The notes beneath the pieces are model-generated. The model was not told where the DNA came from. It saw only the letters and a program-made list of their open reading frames with translations, and did no database searches. The translations under genes were made by a program, and so were the position numbers. 64,000 nt of DNA. Source: a virus. The DNA lies in IMG/VR virus record IMGVR_UViG_3300028920_000052, positions 33,596-97,595 of that record. One strand, written 5' to 3'. This document shows positions 20,638 to 30,687 of the stretch, in pieces (position 1 is the first letter of the stretch; every line of letters begins with the position of its first letter).

Positions 20638-22930
20638 ATATCAAACAGTATTTACAGAAGAAGATTTTAAAAATTTGCCTAGAGAGATACGTAGTGAATA
20701 CTATGAAGCTCTTTCTACCATAAAATTTGTTAAATGGTTAATAGAACCAGAAGAGGTTAGAGGATTTGCTAAGAATAGAAAAAGGTGGGATAACCCTAAT
20801 GATTTAGAATATAGAAAAGAAGATCCCAATGGTAGAATTTGGGTGGATTTATCAAAGCCTCATATTTTAGAAGACTTAGATTTTTTTAGAGAAAGGGCTT
20901 TATTTTTTAACAAATATAAAAAATACACAGGTATTCCTCCTAATCCAAATCCTAAATCTGCATATGCTGCATTTTGGAGAGAGGAACTAAGAAGATGGAG
21001 GTATGGACTTGTTAGACCCTCTGATGGAGAATGGATACCTGGAGGATTATACTTTTATTGGAACTATTCTCCTATATGGTTAACAAAGAGTGATGACAAA
21101 GCAAAAAGAAAAGGTAAGAGCAGGGGAACAAGAATAAGAGCTTTTCCTCATCCTTGGTTAGGAGATTATTTATTCTATCATTATAAAGAACAAGCTAGAG
21201 ATAATGGACAGCATGGAAAAGTACTTAAAGCTAGAGGTATGGGTATTAGTTTTAAGATGGGTTCAGAATCTCCACGTAATATGTATGTTTATCCAGGATC
21301 AGGTAATCCAAACTTCCATTTAGCTTCTGATAAGACTTTTCTTACAGGGGATAAAGGTGTATTTGGTAAAGCTATAGATACTTTAGACTGGGTAGCTGAG
21401 CATACGCCATTGCCTAAATTAAGATTAACTGACAGTAAGCAGAAGATGGAAATACAGTTAGGATATTTAGATGAATACGGTGGTAGGAAAGGGCTGCTTT
21501 CAAGTGTATATGGTATATCTTTAAAAGATAATCCAGATAAAGCTAGAGGTATTAGGGGACCTTTAATACATTATGAAGAAGATGGATTATTTCCTCATCT
21601 TGAAGATGCCTGGAATATAAATAGGAAAGCTGTTGAAGATGGAGATACTGTATATGGCATTATGCTTGCTTTAGGCACTGGAGGAGTTGAAGGTAGTGAT
21701 TTTGCTGGTTCTGAAAAGTTATTTTATAATCCAAGTGTATATAATATATATGGTATTCCAAATGTATTTGATAAAAATGCTAATGGAGAATCCCTGTGTG
21801 GATTTTTTTGGGGTTCCTATCTAAATAGAAATGGTTGTTATGATTTAAATACAGGAGAACCAGATGTTACTAAAGCAATCTTTGATATTCTACAGGATAG
21901 ATATCTTGTAAAAAAAGGTGCTGCAGATGCTAGAGCAATAACTCAGAAAAAAGCAGAAGAGCCTTTGACACCACAAGATAGCATAATGAGAGTAGAAGGT
22001 AGTATATTTCCCATATCAGATTTAAAAGATTGGTTGGCTGACATTACTCCTAACATACAACGATTTATATCTCCTCACTATGTAGGAACTCTTAATGTGA
22101 ATTCTTCTGGAGAAGTTGATATAAATGTTTCTGAAAATTGTTATCCTATAAGGGAATATCCTGCTATAGACAATAAATTAGGAGCTGTAGAAATATTTGA
22201 ACTTCCTAGTAAAGTTACTGATCCTTTTAGATATATTTTAGGTACGGATACGTATGATGATGATGATGTAAGTTATTCTGACTCATTAGGTAGTGTGTTT
22301 GTATTTGATAGATGGACTAGAAGAATAGTTGCTGAATATACAGGTAGACCACAAACAGCTAATGAATTTTATGAAATAGTGTATAGACTTGCCTTATTTT
22401 ATAATGGTACAATAATGTACGAGAATAATAAAAAAGGATTATATGCTTACTTTGCTAATGTTAAAAAGGCTTTACATTTATTAGCAGATACACCTAAAAT
22501 TATTACAGATAAACAAGTATTTAAAGCAAGAAGTGAGATGAGTAATACCTCTAAAGGTATTAATGCTACTACAGCTTTAAATGCTTATGGAAGAAGATTA
22601 CAAGCAGACTGGCAAGTTGAAGAAGCTTATGATGAAAGTAATAAAAATGTTGCAATGGATGAGGAAGCTGAGAAGCCTCCTTTTATACCTAATCTTCGTA
22701 AAATAAGAAGTATTGGATATATAAAAGAATGCATAGCGTGGAATTCTGATATAAATACTGACAGAGTTTCTGCTATGAACATGGTAATGATATATGATAT
22801 AGAACTTACTGAATATGGTACTAATAAATCTAGAGAAAGAGTAAAAACTTTAGCTGATGATCCTTTCTTTAATAGGTTTGGTAAGAATGTTGAAAAGACT
22901 TCTTTAGCAATGAAAGGTTGGAATATTTAA
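20621..22930 (+). CDS. terL: Terminase large subunit
   Basis: This 769-residue protein has an ATPase with a deviant Walker A, KARGMGIS (about 203-210), Walker B LIHYEED (about 315-321) and a coupling motif near LALGTGG (349-355). The C-terminal RNase H-like nuclease starts with GTDTYDDDD (541-549), with further candidate acidic residues near MYENN (599-603). It pumps DNA into the prohead and cuts the concatemer. Length is typical for crAss-like terminases, which carry a long N-terminal region. ATGs at 20621 and 20630 are both possible. Confidence 0.9.
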   Translation: MIKMNKYQTVFTEEDFKNLPREIRSEYYEALSTIKFVKWLIEPEEVRGFAKNRKRWDNPNDLEYRKEDPNGRIWVDLSKPHILEDLDFFRERALFFNKYKKYTGIPPNPNPKSAYAAFWREELRRWRYGLVRPSDGEWIPGGLYFYWNYSPIWLTKSDDKAKRKGKSRGTRIRAFPHPWLGDYLFYHYKEQARDNGQHGKVLKARGMGISFKMGSESPRNMYVYPGSGNPNFHLASDKTFLTGDKGVFGKAIDTLDWVAEHTPLPKLRLTDSKQKMEIQLGYLDEYGGRKGLLSSVYGISLKDNPDKARGIRGPLIHYEEDGLFPHLEDAWNINRKAVEDGDTVYGIMLALGTGGVEGSDFAGSEKLFYNPSVYNIYGIPNVFDKNANGESLCGFFWGSYLNRNGCYDLNTGEPDVTKAIFDILQDRYLVKKGAADARAITQKKAEEPLTPQDSIMRVEGSIFPISDLKDWLADITPNIQRFISPHYVGTLNVNSSGEVDINVSENCYPIREYPAIDNKLGAVEIFELPSKVTDPFRYILGTDTYDDDDVSYSDSLGSVFVFDRWTRRIVAEYTGRPQTANEFYEIVYRLALFYNGTIMYENNKKGLYAYFANVKKALHLLADTPKIITDKQVFKARSEMSNTSKGINATTALNAYGRRLQADWQVEEAYDESNKNVAMDEEAEKPPFIPNLRKIRSIGYIKECIAWNSDINTDRVSAMNMVMIYDIELTEYGTNKSRERVKTLADDPFFNRFGKNVEKTSLAMKGWNI

Positions 22931-22953
22931 GTTATTATAAATGAAAAATAAAA

Positions 22954-22984
22954 TTGGAGTGGTATATATATAAACTTAACTTTG
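22954..22984 (+). promoter_or_regulatory. Bacteroides-type promoter for the portal gene
   Basis: TTG (22954-22956), 20 bp, then TAACTTTG (22977-22984), 19 bases before ATG 23004. It lies in the only sizeable gap between TerL and portal. Confidence 0.72.
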
Positions 22985-23003
22985 TAAATTAAAATACATA
23001 TCT

Positions 23004-25526
23004 ATGAGTACATTTGGGATTAACCCTACATATTTTCCAGCACAAAAGAAACTTGAGTCAGAAAAAACAGAAAAATGGTTTAAAGAGTGTATTGATGTTG
23101 GAGTTGGAGTATGTCAATGGGGACAAAATAGTGTTAGAACAGCAAATGTAAGATCATCTAGAAAGAACAAAATTTCTAATTATAATCTTATAAATGATAT
23201 AGTTGATCCTACTGAAGTTGAAAGAGTAGTCAATCCTTATAAAATTCAAAATGAGGATTTTCCAAATAATTACAAAAACTACCCTTTAATAAATCCAGCA
23301 ATAAATTTACTATCTGGAGAGGAAAGAAAAAGAATATTTACTCCTATGGTGTCTGTAATCAATAGTGATGCTGTTACTAGTAAGTTACAGCAAATTGATG
23401 AAAAGTTTACAGACTTTGCAATGCAGAAAATTACTGCTAAAGGATTTGATGAAGAGAAAATAAAACAAGAAATAGCTGATTTTGAGAAGTGGAGGAAGTA
23501 CACTTTTAAAGATAAGAAGGAGAGAATGGGTAATCAAGTACTTAAGTATTTGTATTATACTCAAGATCTAGCAGAGGAGTTTAGCAGAGGATTTGCAGAT
23601 ATGCTTATTGCTGCAGAAGAAATATATGTAATAGAGATTGTTGGTGGAGAACCTATAATGAGAAAAGGTAATCCTCTTAATTTCTATACTATGAGAAGTG
23701 GTAGTTCTTGGAAGATTGAAGATAGTGATGTTATTGTAGAAGATGTATTTATGCCTATAGGTAAGATAATTGATAGATACCACGACAGTCTTACTCCTAA
23801 TCAAATAAAATTTTTAGAGAATGGGCATCGTACACAAACTTCTTCTGGCTCAACTATGTTCTCTAATCAGATCACAACAGGTATAGATGTGAATTCTATT
23901 ATACCAGATGTTGAGCTGGTAGAAGATTGGAATAATATAGTAGGACAGTATAATGGAGCATTTGATCCTGAAGGTAATGTTAGGGTAACTAGAGTACTTT
24001 GGAGAGGAATGCGTAAGATAGGCTTTATTACTAACTATGATGAATTTGGAGAAATGGTAAAAGATATAGTTCCAGAACAATACAAACCTAATAAAGAAAT
24101 TGGAGAAGAAGTTAAATGGGAATGGATTAGTGAGTGGTATGAAGGTACTAGAATAGCTGGTGAAATAGATGTTAATACTCGTCCATGTGAAATTCAGATG
24201 AGGCATAGAGATAATCCTTCAATTTGTAGTCCTGGTATTGTAGGTACTGTATTTAATGTAAACAGCAATGTTGGTAGAAGTTTAGTAGATGAGGCAAAAG
24301 ATTTACAATTCCTATTCAATTTATTCATGTATAGATTAGAATTAGCCTTTACTAAATATAAAGGTAAGATAGGTAAATTGCCTTTACACCTTATTCCAGA
24401 TGGCTGGACTATTGATAAATGGCTATATTATGCAGAATACTTAGGGTGGGCTGTAGTTGATGCTTTTAATGAATCACAGAAAGCCGCATTTAGAGGTAAA
24501 CCTGCAGGACTAATGAATGAGAGTTCTCCAGTAATAGATCTTGAAATGGGTAACTATATACAGAACCATTTGATAATGCTAGATTTTATTGAGAAAAGGT
24601 TAGATAATCTTACAGGAATAACTCCTCAACGTAAAGGTGCTATAGATAATAGAGAGACTGTAGGCGGAGTAGAAAGATCTGTTATGCAATCTAGCCATAT
24701 TACTGAGAAGTGGTTTAGTGTACATGATAATACTAGGAAACGTGCGTTAAGAGCATTACTTGAAGCAGCTAAAATAGCTTGGAAAGATAAATCTTTTGTT
24801 AAAGAATTTGTATTAGATACAGGAACTAGAGAAATATTAGAGTTTGAATACAATGAGTTTATAGAAGCTACTTATGGTGTAGATGTTACTAACAGTTCTA
24901 ATGATATGCAAACACTGCAAGCACTTAGATCTTTAGGTGAAAGGTTCTTACAGAATAATGGCTCATTATCTATTGTAGCTGAACTTTACAGAACTGGTAA
25001 TGTTGGAGATATGCAACGTAAGATTGAAACTTATGAAGAAAACTTACAAAAAGCTGAGCAAGAAAGAATCCAACAAGAACAGCAGTTACAACAGCAACAG
25101 ATACAGGCTGCTCAAGAAACTGAAGCTCAAAGAGTACAAATGCAGCATGACTTAGAGATTGAGAAGCTGGATAGAGAAGATATGAATAAACAACTTGATA
25201 GAGAAAATAAAATATATCTAGAAGAGATTAAGGCTATGTCATATGATCCAGAAAAAGATGTTGATAATGATGGTATTCCAGATGTTTTAGAACAGGGTAA
25301 ATTAGCTTTAGAAAATACTAGAGTTTCTTTTGAACACGGTATTAAAGAAAAGGAGTTAACTTCTAAGCAAGATCTAGAAAGAAAGAAGATTGCTTTGGAA
25401 GAGAGAAAGTTAGAAGCAGCTAAAGAATTACAGAAACAAAAAGATAAAGCTGCTATGGAAAGAGAGCAATTAAAAGCTAAAACTGCTCTTAAAAATAAAG
25501 TTGCAGGAGAAAGTAAAAGAAAATAA
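23004..25526 (+). CDS. Portal protein
   Basis: This 840-residue protein has a portal-like body up to about 680 and a long, charged coiled coil at the C-terminus (QERIQQEQQLQQQQIQ and on). Features include LLSGEERKR near 98-106, as in many podovirus portals, and a helical segment NVGRSLVDEAKDLQFLFN. The tail also has the calcium-loop-like DVDNDGIPD near 752. The dodecamer forms the DNA gate and the tail joining site. Gene order after TerL supports the call. Family length in crAss-like phages is similar. Confidence 0.87.
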   Translation: MSTFGINPTYFPAQKKLESEKTEKWFKECIDVGVGVCQWGQNSVRTANVRSSRKNKISNYNLINDIVDPTEVERVVNPYKIQNEDFPNNYKNYPLINPAINLLSGEERKRIFTPMVSVINSDAVTSKLQQIDEKFTDFAMQKITAKGFDEEKIKQEIADFEKWRKYTFKDKKERMGNQVLKYLYYTQDLAEEFSRGFADMLIAAEEIYVIEIVGGEPIMRKGNPLNFYTMRSGSSWKIEDSDVIVEDVFMPIGKIIDRYHDSLTPNQIKFLENGHRTQTSSGSTMFSNQITTGIDVNSIIPDVELVEDWNNIVGQYNGAFDPEGNVRVTRVLWRGMRKIGFITNYDEFGEMVKDIVPEQYKPNKEIGEEVKWEWISEWYEGTRIAGEIDVNTRPCEIQMRHRDNPSICSPGIVGTVFNVNSNVGRSLVDEAKDLQFLFNLFMYRLELAFTKYKGKIGKLPLHLIPDGWTIDKWLYYAEYLGWAVVDAFNESQKAAFRGKPAGLMNESSPVIDLEMGNYIQNHLIMLDFIEKRLDNLTGITPQRKGAIDNRETVGGVERSVMQSSHITEKWFSVHDNTRKRALRALLEAAKIAWKDKSFVKEFVLDTGTREILEFEYNEFIEATYGVDVTNSSNDMQTLQALRSLGERFLQNNGSLSIVAELYRTGNVGDMQRKIETYEENLQKAEQERIQQEQQLQQQQIQAAQETEAQRVQMQHDLEIEKLDREDMNKQLDRENKIYLEEIKAMSYDPEKDVDNDGIPDVLEQGKLALENTRVSFEHGIKEKELTSKQDLERKKIALEERKLEAAKELQKQKDKAAMEREQLKAKTALKNKVAGESKRK

Positions 25527-25528
25527 TT

Positions 25529-26158
25529 ATGAGACCTTGGCTACAAATACCTACTAAAACTAGGATGGGATTGTTGAGGGAGTATAAGAAGATGGGGTAT
25601 TCTTATAATCAAGCTATTAATGATTTTGAAACTAGTTTACCTAAGTATGAAGAAGGAGGAGAAATAGAAAAACCTCAAACATCTGAAACTTTTTCTAATT
25701 TAGCACAAAATTTAGGTACTTATTTTTTGAATACTCCTCATACTGGTAGAATAAAAGCAACTTATTCCCCAACAGTAAGTATAAATAAAAATGCTGAGTA
25801 TTATACCTATCCTAATTTAAAAAATGATGTTTTAAAAGATTTAAAAAGTGATATAACTGTAGAAAATATAAATACACAGCAAAATAATTTTAAAATGCAA
25901 AAAGAAGAATATGCTCCACAGTACATAAAAAATAAAACATTTGAAGAATATTATAATTATTTAAACAATTCTCCTAAAAGTGGAAGACTTCAAGGTAGTT
26001 CTATAAACTTAGGTAAATATAAAGTTTCTGCAGGAAAAGATGAAAAAGGTAGATATATTTCTATATACGATAAATATGATTGGAACTTACTTGAACAGTT
26101 AGGGGTTAAAGGTAATTCTTGGGAGATATATGATAGAATATATGAAAATGAATTTTAA
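25529..26158 (+). CDS. Virion-associated hypothetical protein
   Basis: This 209-residue protein has a basic N-terminus (RPWLQIPTKTRMGLLREYKKMGYSY), then a KYEEGGEIEK glycine pair resembling those in the cargo protein at 52.9 kb. A C-terminal beta-rich domain (KYKVSAGKDEKGRYISIYDKYDWN) completes it. It is placed between portal and ferritin, so a role in the head is likely. No function is known to me. Confidence 0.6.
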   Translation: MRPWLQIPTKTRMGLLREYKKMGYSYNQAINDFETSLPKYEEGGEIEKPQTSETFSNLAQNLGTYFLNTPHTGRIKATYSPTVSINKNAEYYTYPNLKNDVLKDLKSDITVENINTQQNNFKMQKEEYAPQYIKNKTFEEYYNYLNNSPKSGRLQGSSINLGKYKVSAGKDEKGRYISIYDKYDWNLLEQLGVKGNSWEIYDRIYENEF

Positions 26159-26165
26159 ATAGCCT

Positions 26166-26360
26166 ATGTGGATATCTTTACAAAATGGGCCTGTTAATTT
26201 TGATTTGATATTGAGATATTATATAGAAGGTAAAGTACTTACCTTAGTGACAATAAATAAAGACTATGTTCCTTTCTTTTATGCATCTGAAGAGAAAGTA
26301 AAAAGAGTTAAAACATTTTTAGACAAAACTTTAAATTATATAAATGATGAAGAGAATTAG
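26166..26360 (+). CDS. Hypothetical small protein
   Basis: This 64-residue protein begins MWISLQNGPVNFDLIL, beta-rich then helical. It overlaps the ferritin start by 17 bases, so the two may be translationally coupled. No domain is recognised. Confidence 0.55.
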   Translation: MWISLQNGPVNFDLILRYYIEGKVLTLVTINKDYVPFFYASEEKVKRVKTFLDKTLNYINDEEN

Positions 26361-26841
26361 TGATAAGATACACATGGCTTTGAAGGCTCAGTTAAAAAAT
26401 GAGTTGGATAGTTCAAGGTTATATCTTGCTATGAGTCAATGGTTAGAATTTAATGGCTGGTTTGGAGCAGCTAAACTGTGGAAAAAATATGCTGATGAAG
26501 AATTAGTACATGTAGATAGGTTTTACAAGTACATGCAAGATAGAAATGCTATGCCTTGTACACCTGTTGCAAAAGAACAGCCTACAGAATTCAAAGGAAT
26601 AAAAGAAATTGTTATTGCTAGTTATGAACATGAAGTACAAGTGAGTAATTGGATTAGAGATATAGCATTAGCAGCTTTAAATGAAAAAGATTTACATACC
26701 TATGACTTTATGATGGAGTTAATTAGAGAACAGACAGAAGAAGAAGCTAAAACTTTATATTGGGTAGATAGAGTAGAAATGTTAGAACAGCAAAATGTAT
26801 CCTTATTTTTCTTAGATAAGGAATTTAGTAAAGGGGCTTAA
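26344..26841 (+). CDS. Ferritin (non-haem, FtnA type) with complete ferroxidase site
   Basis: This 165-residue four-helix bundle of full ferritin length aligns with bacterial FtnA at a constant offset. Every ferroxidase-centre residue is present: E20, E53, H56, E97 and Q130, plus the third-site acids E52, E129, E132 and E133. It should oxidise Fe(II) and store iron in a 24-subunit shell. It is fixed between portal and scaffold genes, overlaps its upstream neighbour and shares local codon use, so it is an established phage gene. It could manage host iron and oxidative stress during infection, or be carried in the particle. Confidence 0.9.
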   Translation: MMKRISDKIHMALKAQLKNELDSSRLYLAMSQWLEFNGWFGAAKLWKKYADEELVHVDRFYKYMQDRNAMPCTPVAKEQPTEFKGIKEIVIASYEHEVQVSNWIRDIALAALNEKDLHTYDFMMELIREQTEEEAKTLYWVDRVEMLEQQNVSLFFLDKEFSKGA

Positions 26842-26874
26842 CTAATCTTTATGTTATTATAACAAAAATAAAAA

Positions 26875-26907
26875 TTTGGTTAAGTCAATATAATCAAAGT
26901 ATATTTG
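26875..26907 (+). promoter_or_regulatory. Bacteroides-type promoter for scaffold and capsid genes
   Basis: TTTG (26875-26878), 21 bp, then TATATTTG (26900-26907), 28 bases before ATG 26935. It is a near-perfect match in an AT-rich gap before the most highly expressed structural genes. Confidence 0.8.
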
Positions 26908-26934
26908 TATAACCTGAATTTAAAAGACAATTTT

Positions 26935-28149
26935 ATGAGCAAAACAAATGATGAAAGTAAAGGACTGTTAGGAGAAGTTGATTTTGGGGATCTTATTGAG
27001 CCTCATTCATCTATAGCAGCCGATGAAGAATTTCCTAGTATGGGAAATGATTTTTTTGAACAACCAGCATTTCAAGATATAGATGCTGGTACTGATGCAG
27101 ATAGTTCTTTGACAGATGATATTGAGTTAGATCTGGATAAAGAGGATAAGAAGAAAGTTGAGAAGAAAGTTGAGACTACCAAGGAAAACTTGGAAGATGA
27201 TACTGAAACAGAAAAAACACCTCCTTCTCACGATGATGCTGAGTCCAACTCTCAGCTTGCTCTTGTCTTTGCCAGGTTTCTAAGTGAGAAGGGGGTTATT
27301 TCTGATGTTAATGAAGATGAGTTCAAAGAGTACGTAAAAGAAAATGGAGATGATGCTGGTCTTGAATATCTATATAATACAGAGGTTGAGACTAGAGTTG
27401 AATCTATTAAAAGTATGTATGAACAAGATGTTAAAGACTATATAGAGTTTAGAGATGCTGGTATTTCACCAGAAACTGCAAAAACTCTAAGTTTCTCTAA
27501 AAGTAAATTTGAAAGTATTACTGAAGATGATTTAGAAGAAAATGAAGATTTAAGAAAAGAAGTATTGGAACAACATTTAAAAAATACTACTAAATTTACT
27601 AAAGAAGAGATTGAAGATACAATAGATTCTATGGTTGCTACAGGTAAAGATGCTACTAAAGCTAAAACAGCTTTAAAAGCAATTAATCTTTATAATAAGG
27701 AACAGGTAGAATTAGAGAAGAAAAAGATTAAAGAATCTGAAGAAATACAGTTAAAACAACAAGAAGATAATATTAATAAGTTTAAGGCTGCTATCTATGA
27801 AAAGAAAGAGATACTTGGTCAAACTGTTAATAAGCAAACTCTTCAGAAGATAGAGAAATTTTTACTAAACCCTGCAGAAAAAGATCCTAATGGTAATCCT
27901 GTAGATGGTATTACAGCATGGTTTATGAAAGATCCTGTTAATGCTAGAATTAAATTAGCATATGGTATTATGACAGGACTACTTGATGGTAAGATTGATA
28001 ATTTGAAAACTAAGGCTAAATCAGCAACTATCAAGGATATTGAAGCTGCTCTTAATGGTAAGGGTGGTATGTTAGATGGACAGTCAGATAGAGGTGGTGA
28101 GAAGGGAGAAGGTTTATCAGCTCTCAAATCAGCATTTAGACTAGATTAA
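26935..28149 (+). CDS. Scaffolding protein (putative)
   Basis: I take ATG 26935 (MSKTNDESKG), 404 residues. The ten extra residues of the longest frame lie in the promoter. The N-terminal third is acidic and disordered, followed by helical, coiled-coil-prone charged sequence and a glycine-rich tail (GGMLDGQSDRGGEKGEG) before a helical end (LSALKSAFRLD). An acidic, helical protein directly before the major capsid gene is typical of scaffold, which templates the prohead and leaves. The C-terminus would bind the capsid protein. Confidence 0.72.
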   Translation: MSKTNDESKGLLGEVDFGDLIEPHSSIAADEEFPSMGNDFFEQPAFQDIDAGTDADSSLTDDIELDLDKEDKKKVEKKVETTKENLEDDTETEKTPPSHDDAESNSQLALVFARFLSEKGVISDVNEDEFKEYVKENGDDAGLEYLYNTEVETRVESIKSMYEQDVKDYIEFRDAGISPETAKTLSFSKSKFESITEDDLEENEDLRKEVLEQHLKNTTKFTKEEIEDTIDSMVATGKDATKAKTALKAINLYNKEQVELEKKKIKESEEIQLKQQEDNINKFKAAIYEKKEILGQTVNKQTLQKIEKFLLNPAEKDPNGNPVDGITAWFMKDPVNARIKLAYGIMTGLLDGKIDNLKTKAKSATIKDIEAALNGKGGMLDGQSDRGGEKGEGLSALKSAFRLD

Positions 28150-28189
28150 TAATAGAAACTATTTACTAACAATTTTTAAAAAATAAAAA

Positions 28190-29692
28190 ATGAGTGTTAA
28201 AATGTCAAAACTCCAAATTCTAGATCCTTCATACTGGGGAAAACTTACCAGAGAAGAGCATTTAGGTTGGATGGGTATGCAAGACCCTCAGTGGATTTCT
28301 AAATTCATTGATAGGGTATATGAAGTGAACTATGGGGCTGATAATATCGTGTCTTTTATTGACAGGTTCCCATTAAGGTATCTTGATGATGATACTCCTT
28401 TCCGTTGGGCTTTACAAGGTTCAGAAGAAAGGAATATACAACTTATTGCTGCTACTGTAAGTGCCAGTCCTACTGGTACACAAATTACAGATTCTACACA
28501 AGCAGGACTAGGTTTTGGTGAATTTTATATGTGGTTTGCTGAAGATTTCTTTAGTGCAACTTCTGTAATGGTAGGTCATCACCCTGAAAAGTATTCAGTG
28601 CGTGTAATGACTGATGCAATACAAGCTGGTGGATACTATGGTTATAGGTGTCAATTAGTAACTGGAGATCCTACTAAGTATATTGATGGAGACGAAGTTG
28701 CTGCTGGTACACTGTGGTCAGAAGAATATGGATTAGTTGAACAGACACTTTCTGTTCGTGGTAATGAACCTAAACATGCTAGTCACTTTGTAATGGAGAA
28801 TACTTTCTCTATGATTCGTAAGAATTATGAAGTTCCTGGTAATATGATTCGTAAAGGTAAAGTTGCTCCTCTAGCTTTCAAATTTCTAGATCAGAATGGT
28901 AAAGAGCATGCTGCTTGGATTTCTAAACTTGAGTGGGATTTCTTAACTCAATTCCGTAGGGATAAAGCACGTTTACTTCTGGGTGGTAAATCCACTAAAA
29001 TGGATGATGGTAACTATTCACTGAAAGGTGAAAGTGGTAATGTTATCAAAGCTGGGTTTGGATTGTATGAGCAAATGGAAGGTTCTAATCTTCTTTTCTA
29101 CAATGACTTTTCACTGAAGGCTATTACTGACTTTGCTATGGATATTTCTGTAGGTAAAGTACCTGAAGACAAAAGGATGCTAGTTCTTTCTACTGGTGAA
29201 TATGGTGCATATCAAGTTCATACTGCTTTAGCAGAAAGAGGTGGAGAAATTCCTTGGCTACGTAGTGATCATAACCTTGCAAAAATTGAAGGTAATAAGA
29301 TGAAACTTGCAGAAGGACAATTTATTGAGTATGAATTTATCAACGGAATTAAGTTTAAGTTGATGATTGACCCAATGAAAGATGATCCTGTACGTAATAA
29401 GATTCGTCACCCTAATGGAGGTTTGGCTAGTTCTTATATTTATGATATTTGGGACTTTGGTACAACTAACGGTAAAGCTAATATTCAAAGAGTAGCTGTA
29501 AAAGGAGATGAAGAAATCTACAGGTTTATTCCTGGAATGCGTGACCAGTTCACAGCATATAACAATCTTTCAGCTCCTGCTGCTACTTCTTCTTTGAAGG
29601 ATGGATACGTAGTTGGTAAAATGTATCAAGGCGCAATTCAATTGAACAATCCTCTTAAGGCTGGTAGGATTATTCCTACTATCTTACGATAG
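28190..29692 (+). CDS. Major capsid protein (HK97 fold)
   Basis: This 500-residue protein follows scaffold and precedes a terminator. It has segments common to crAss-like capsid proteins (IDRFPLRYLDDDTPFRWAL, FYMWFAEDFF, HPNGG) and codon use richer in GGT and CGT than its neighbours, a sign of very high expression. It would form the T-number shell by HK97 fold. The start could also be the in-frame ATG at 28202. I call it by position, length and recognisable crAss-like segments, not by alignment. Confidence 0.82.
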   Translation: MSVKMSKLQILDPSYWGKLTREEHLGWMGMQDPQWISKFIDRVYEVNYGADNIVSFIDRFPLRYLDDDTPFRWALQGSEERNIQLIAATVSASPTGTQITDSTQAGLGFGEFYMWFAEDFFSATSVMVGHHPEKYSVRVMTDAIQAGGYYGYRCQLVTGDPTKYIDGDEVAAGTLWSEEYGLVEQTLSVRGNEPKHASHFVMENTFSMIRKNYEVPGNMIRKGKVAPLAFKFLDQNGKEHAAWISKLEWDFLTQFRRDKARLLLGGKSTKMDDGNYSLKGESGNVIKAGFGLYEQMEGSNLLFYNDFSLKAITDFAMDISVGKVPEDKRMLVLSTGEYGAYQVHTALAERGGEIPWLRSDHNLAKIEGNKMKLAEGQFIEYEFINGIKFKLMIDPMKDDPVRNKIRHPNGGLASSYIYDIWDFGTTNGKANIQRVAVKGDEEIYRFIPGMRDQFTAYNNLSAPAATSSLKDGYVVGKMYQGAIQLNNPLKAGRIIPTILR

Positions 29693-29707
29693 ATTAATAT
29701 TATGCTT

Positions 29708-29745
29708 GGAGAGTGGGATTTTTTCCCACTTTCCTTGCATTTTTA
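29708..29745 (+). terminator. Rho-independent terminator after the capsid gene
   Basis: GGAGAGTGGGA (29708-29718) pairs with TCCCACTTTCC (29724-29734), followed by TTGCATTTTT. It closes the scaffold-capsid transcript. Confidence 0.82.
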
Positions 29746-29802
29746 AAATAAAAGTTATAACTTGGCAAAAATTTTAGTATTACTAATTTTAATAAATTTA
29801 TT

Positions 29803-30687
29803 ATGATTTCAACAGAGCAAGCAGTGAAGCAAGGATTTTTAGAAGACAAAGTGGTTTATTTAAAGCCTGTACCTCGTGGAGGAGAAATGATAAAAGATCC
29901 TACACACATAGCATTTTTTAAAATGGAAGGAGCTTCAGATACATATCCACTAAAGATGGATGACGTTACTAAAAGAATTATAAACCCTTTTCGTAACGCT
30001 AAAGAAATGGAATACTTCTCAGAAGTTATGGGAGAGGATTTAAATCCATATAAAAAAAAGAATGAATTTTGGATGGGATTTTCTGTTAAGATTACAAAGA
30101 GTCCAGAATTAATGCAAATAGGAAAAAGATTTGATTTATCTGAGCCTAGAGAAATGTTAGAATATCTTGTACTAAGAACTTGGAAGAAAGAAATTGGTAC
30201 AGATTGGGAAAAAAGAATGAATGGATTTAGATATTGTTTTGTAGATTCTGATTATGAAGAACAGAAAGCTGTAAGTGAAATGGATTTTACTTTAAAAGTA
30301 GGAGAAATTTATGGAATGCTACAGAGTAAACCTTCTGAAATGAAAGACTTTATTAATATATATTACCAAACTAAGCACAAGAATAAAATTGTTCCAGAAG
30401 ATGCTGAAATGAACTTCTTGAAAAAAGAACTAAAGACCATCATTGATGATGATAAGCAGGGATTTGTAAAAATTTATGATGATGCACAATATGCTACAAA
30501 AGTACTTATTGCTAAAGCTATTGCAAAAGGAGCTATTTTAAGAAAAGGTGTTGGTATGTATACTATTACAGGACTTAATGTGGAATATAATTATAATGAA
30601 TTAGTAGCACAGATGGATGAGTGGGGCAAAACTAAAACTGAACCTATCTATGCCAGAATTATAGCAACTGTAAAGAATAAAAACTAA
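29803..30687 (+). CDS. Hypothetical structural or assembly protein
   Basis: This 294-residue helical, lysine-rich protein begins MISTEQAVKQGFLEDK. It follows the capsid gene and overlaps the first adaptor-like gene by one base. No motif is recognised. Its position suggests a capsid or neck assembly role. Confidence 0.6.
   Translation: MISTEQAVKQGFLEDKVVYLKPVPRGGEMIKDPTHIAFFKMEGASDTYPLKMDDVTKRIINPFRNAKEMEYFSEVMGEDLNPYKKKNEFWMGFSVKITKSPELMQIGKRFDLSEPREMLEYLVLRTWKKEIGTDWEKRMNGFRYCFVDSDYEEQKAVSEMDFTLKVGEIYGMLQSKPSEMKDFINIYYQTKHKNKIVPEDAEMNFLKKELKTIIDDDKQGFVKIYDDAQYATKVLIAKAIAKGAILRKGVGMYTITGLNVEYNYNELVAQMDEWGKTKTEPIYARIIATVKNKN

Noticed and set aside
29763-29800. Promoter after the capsid terminator
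   Set aside because: A TTG and a TAATTTTA box are spaced about right, but the last G of TAnnTTTG is missing, so I did not annotate it.
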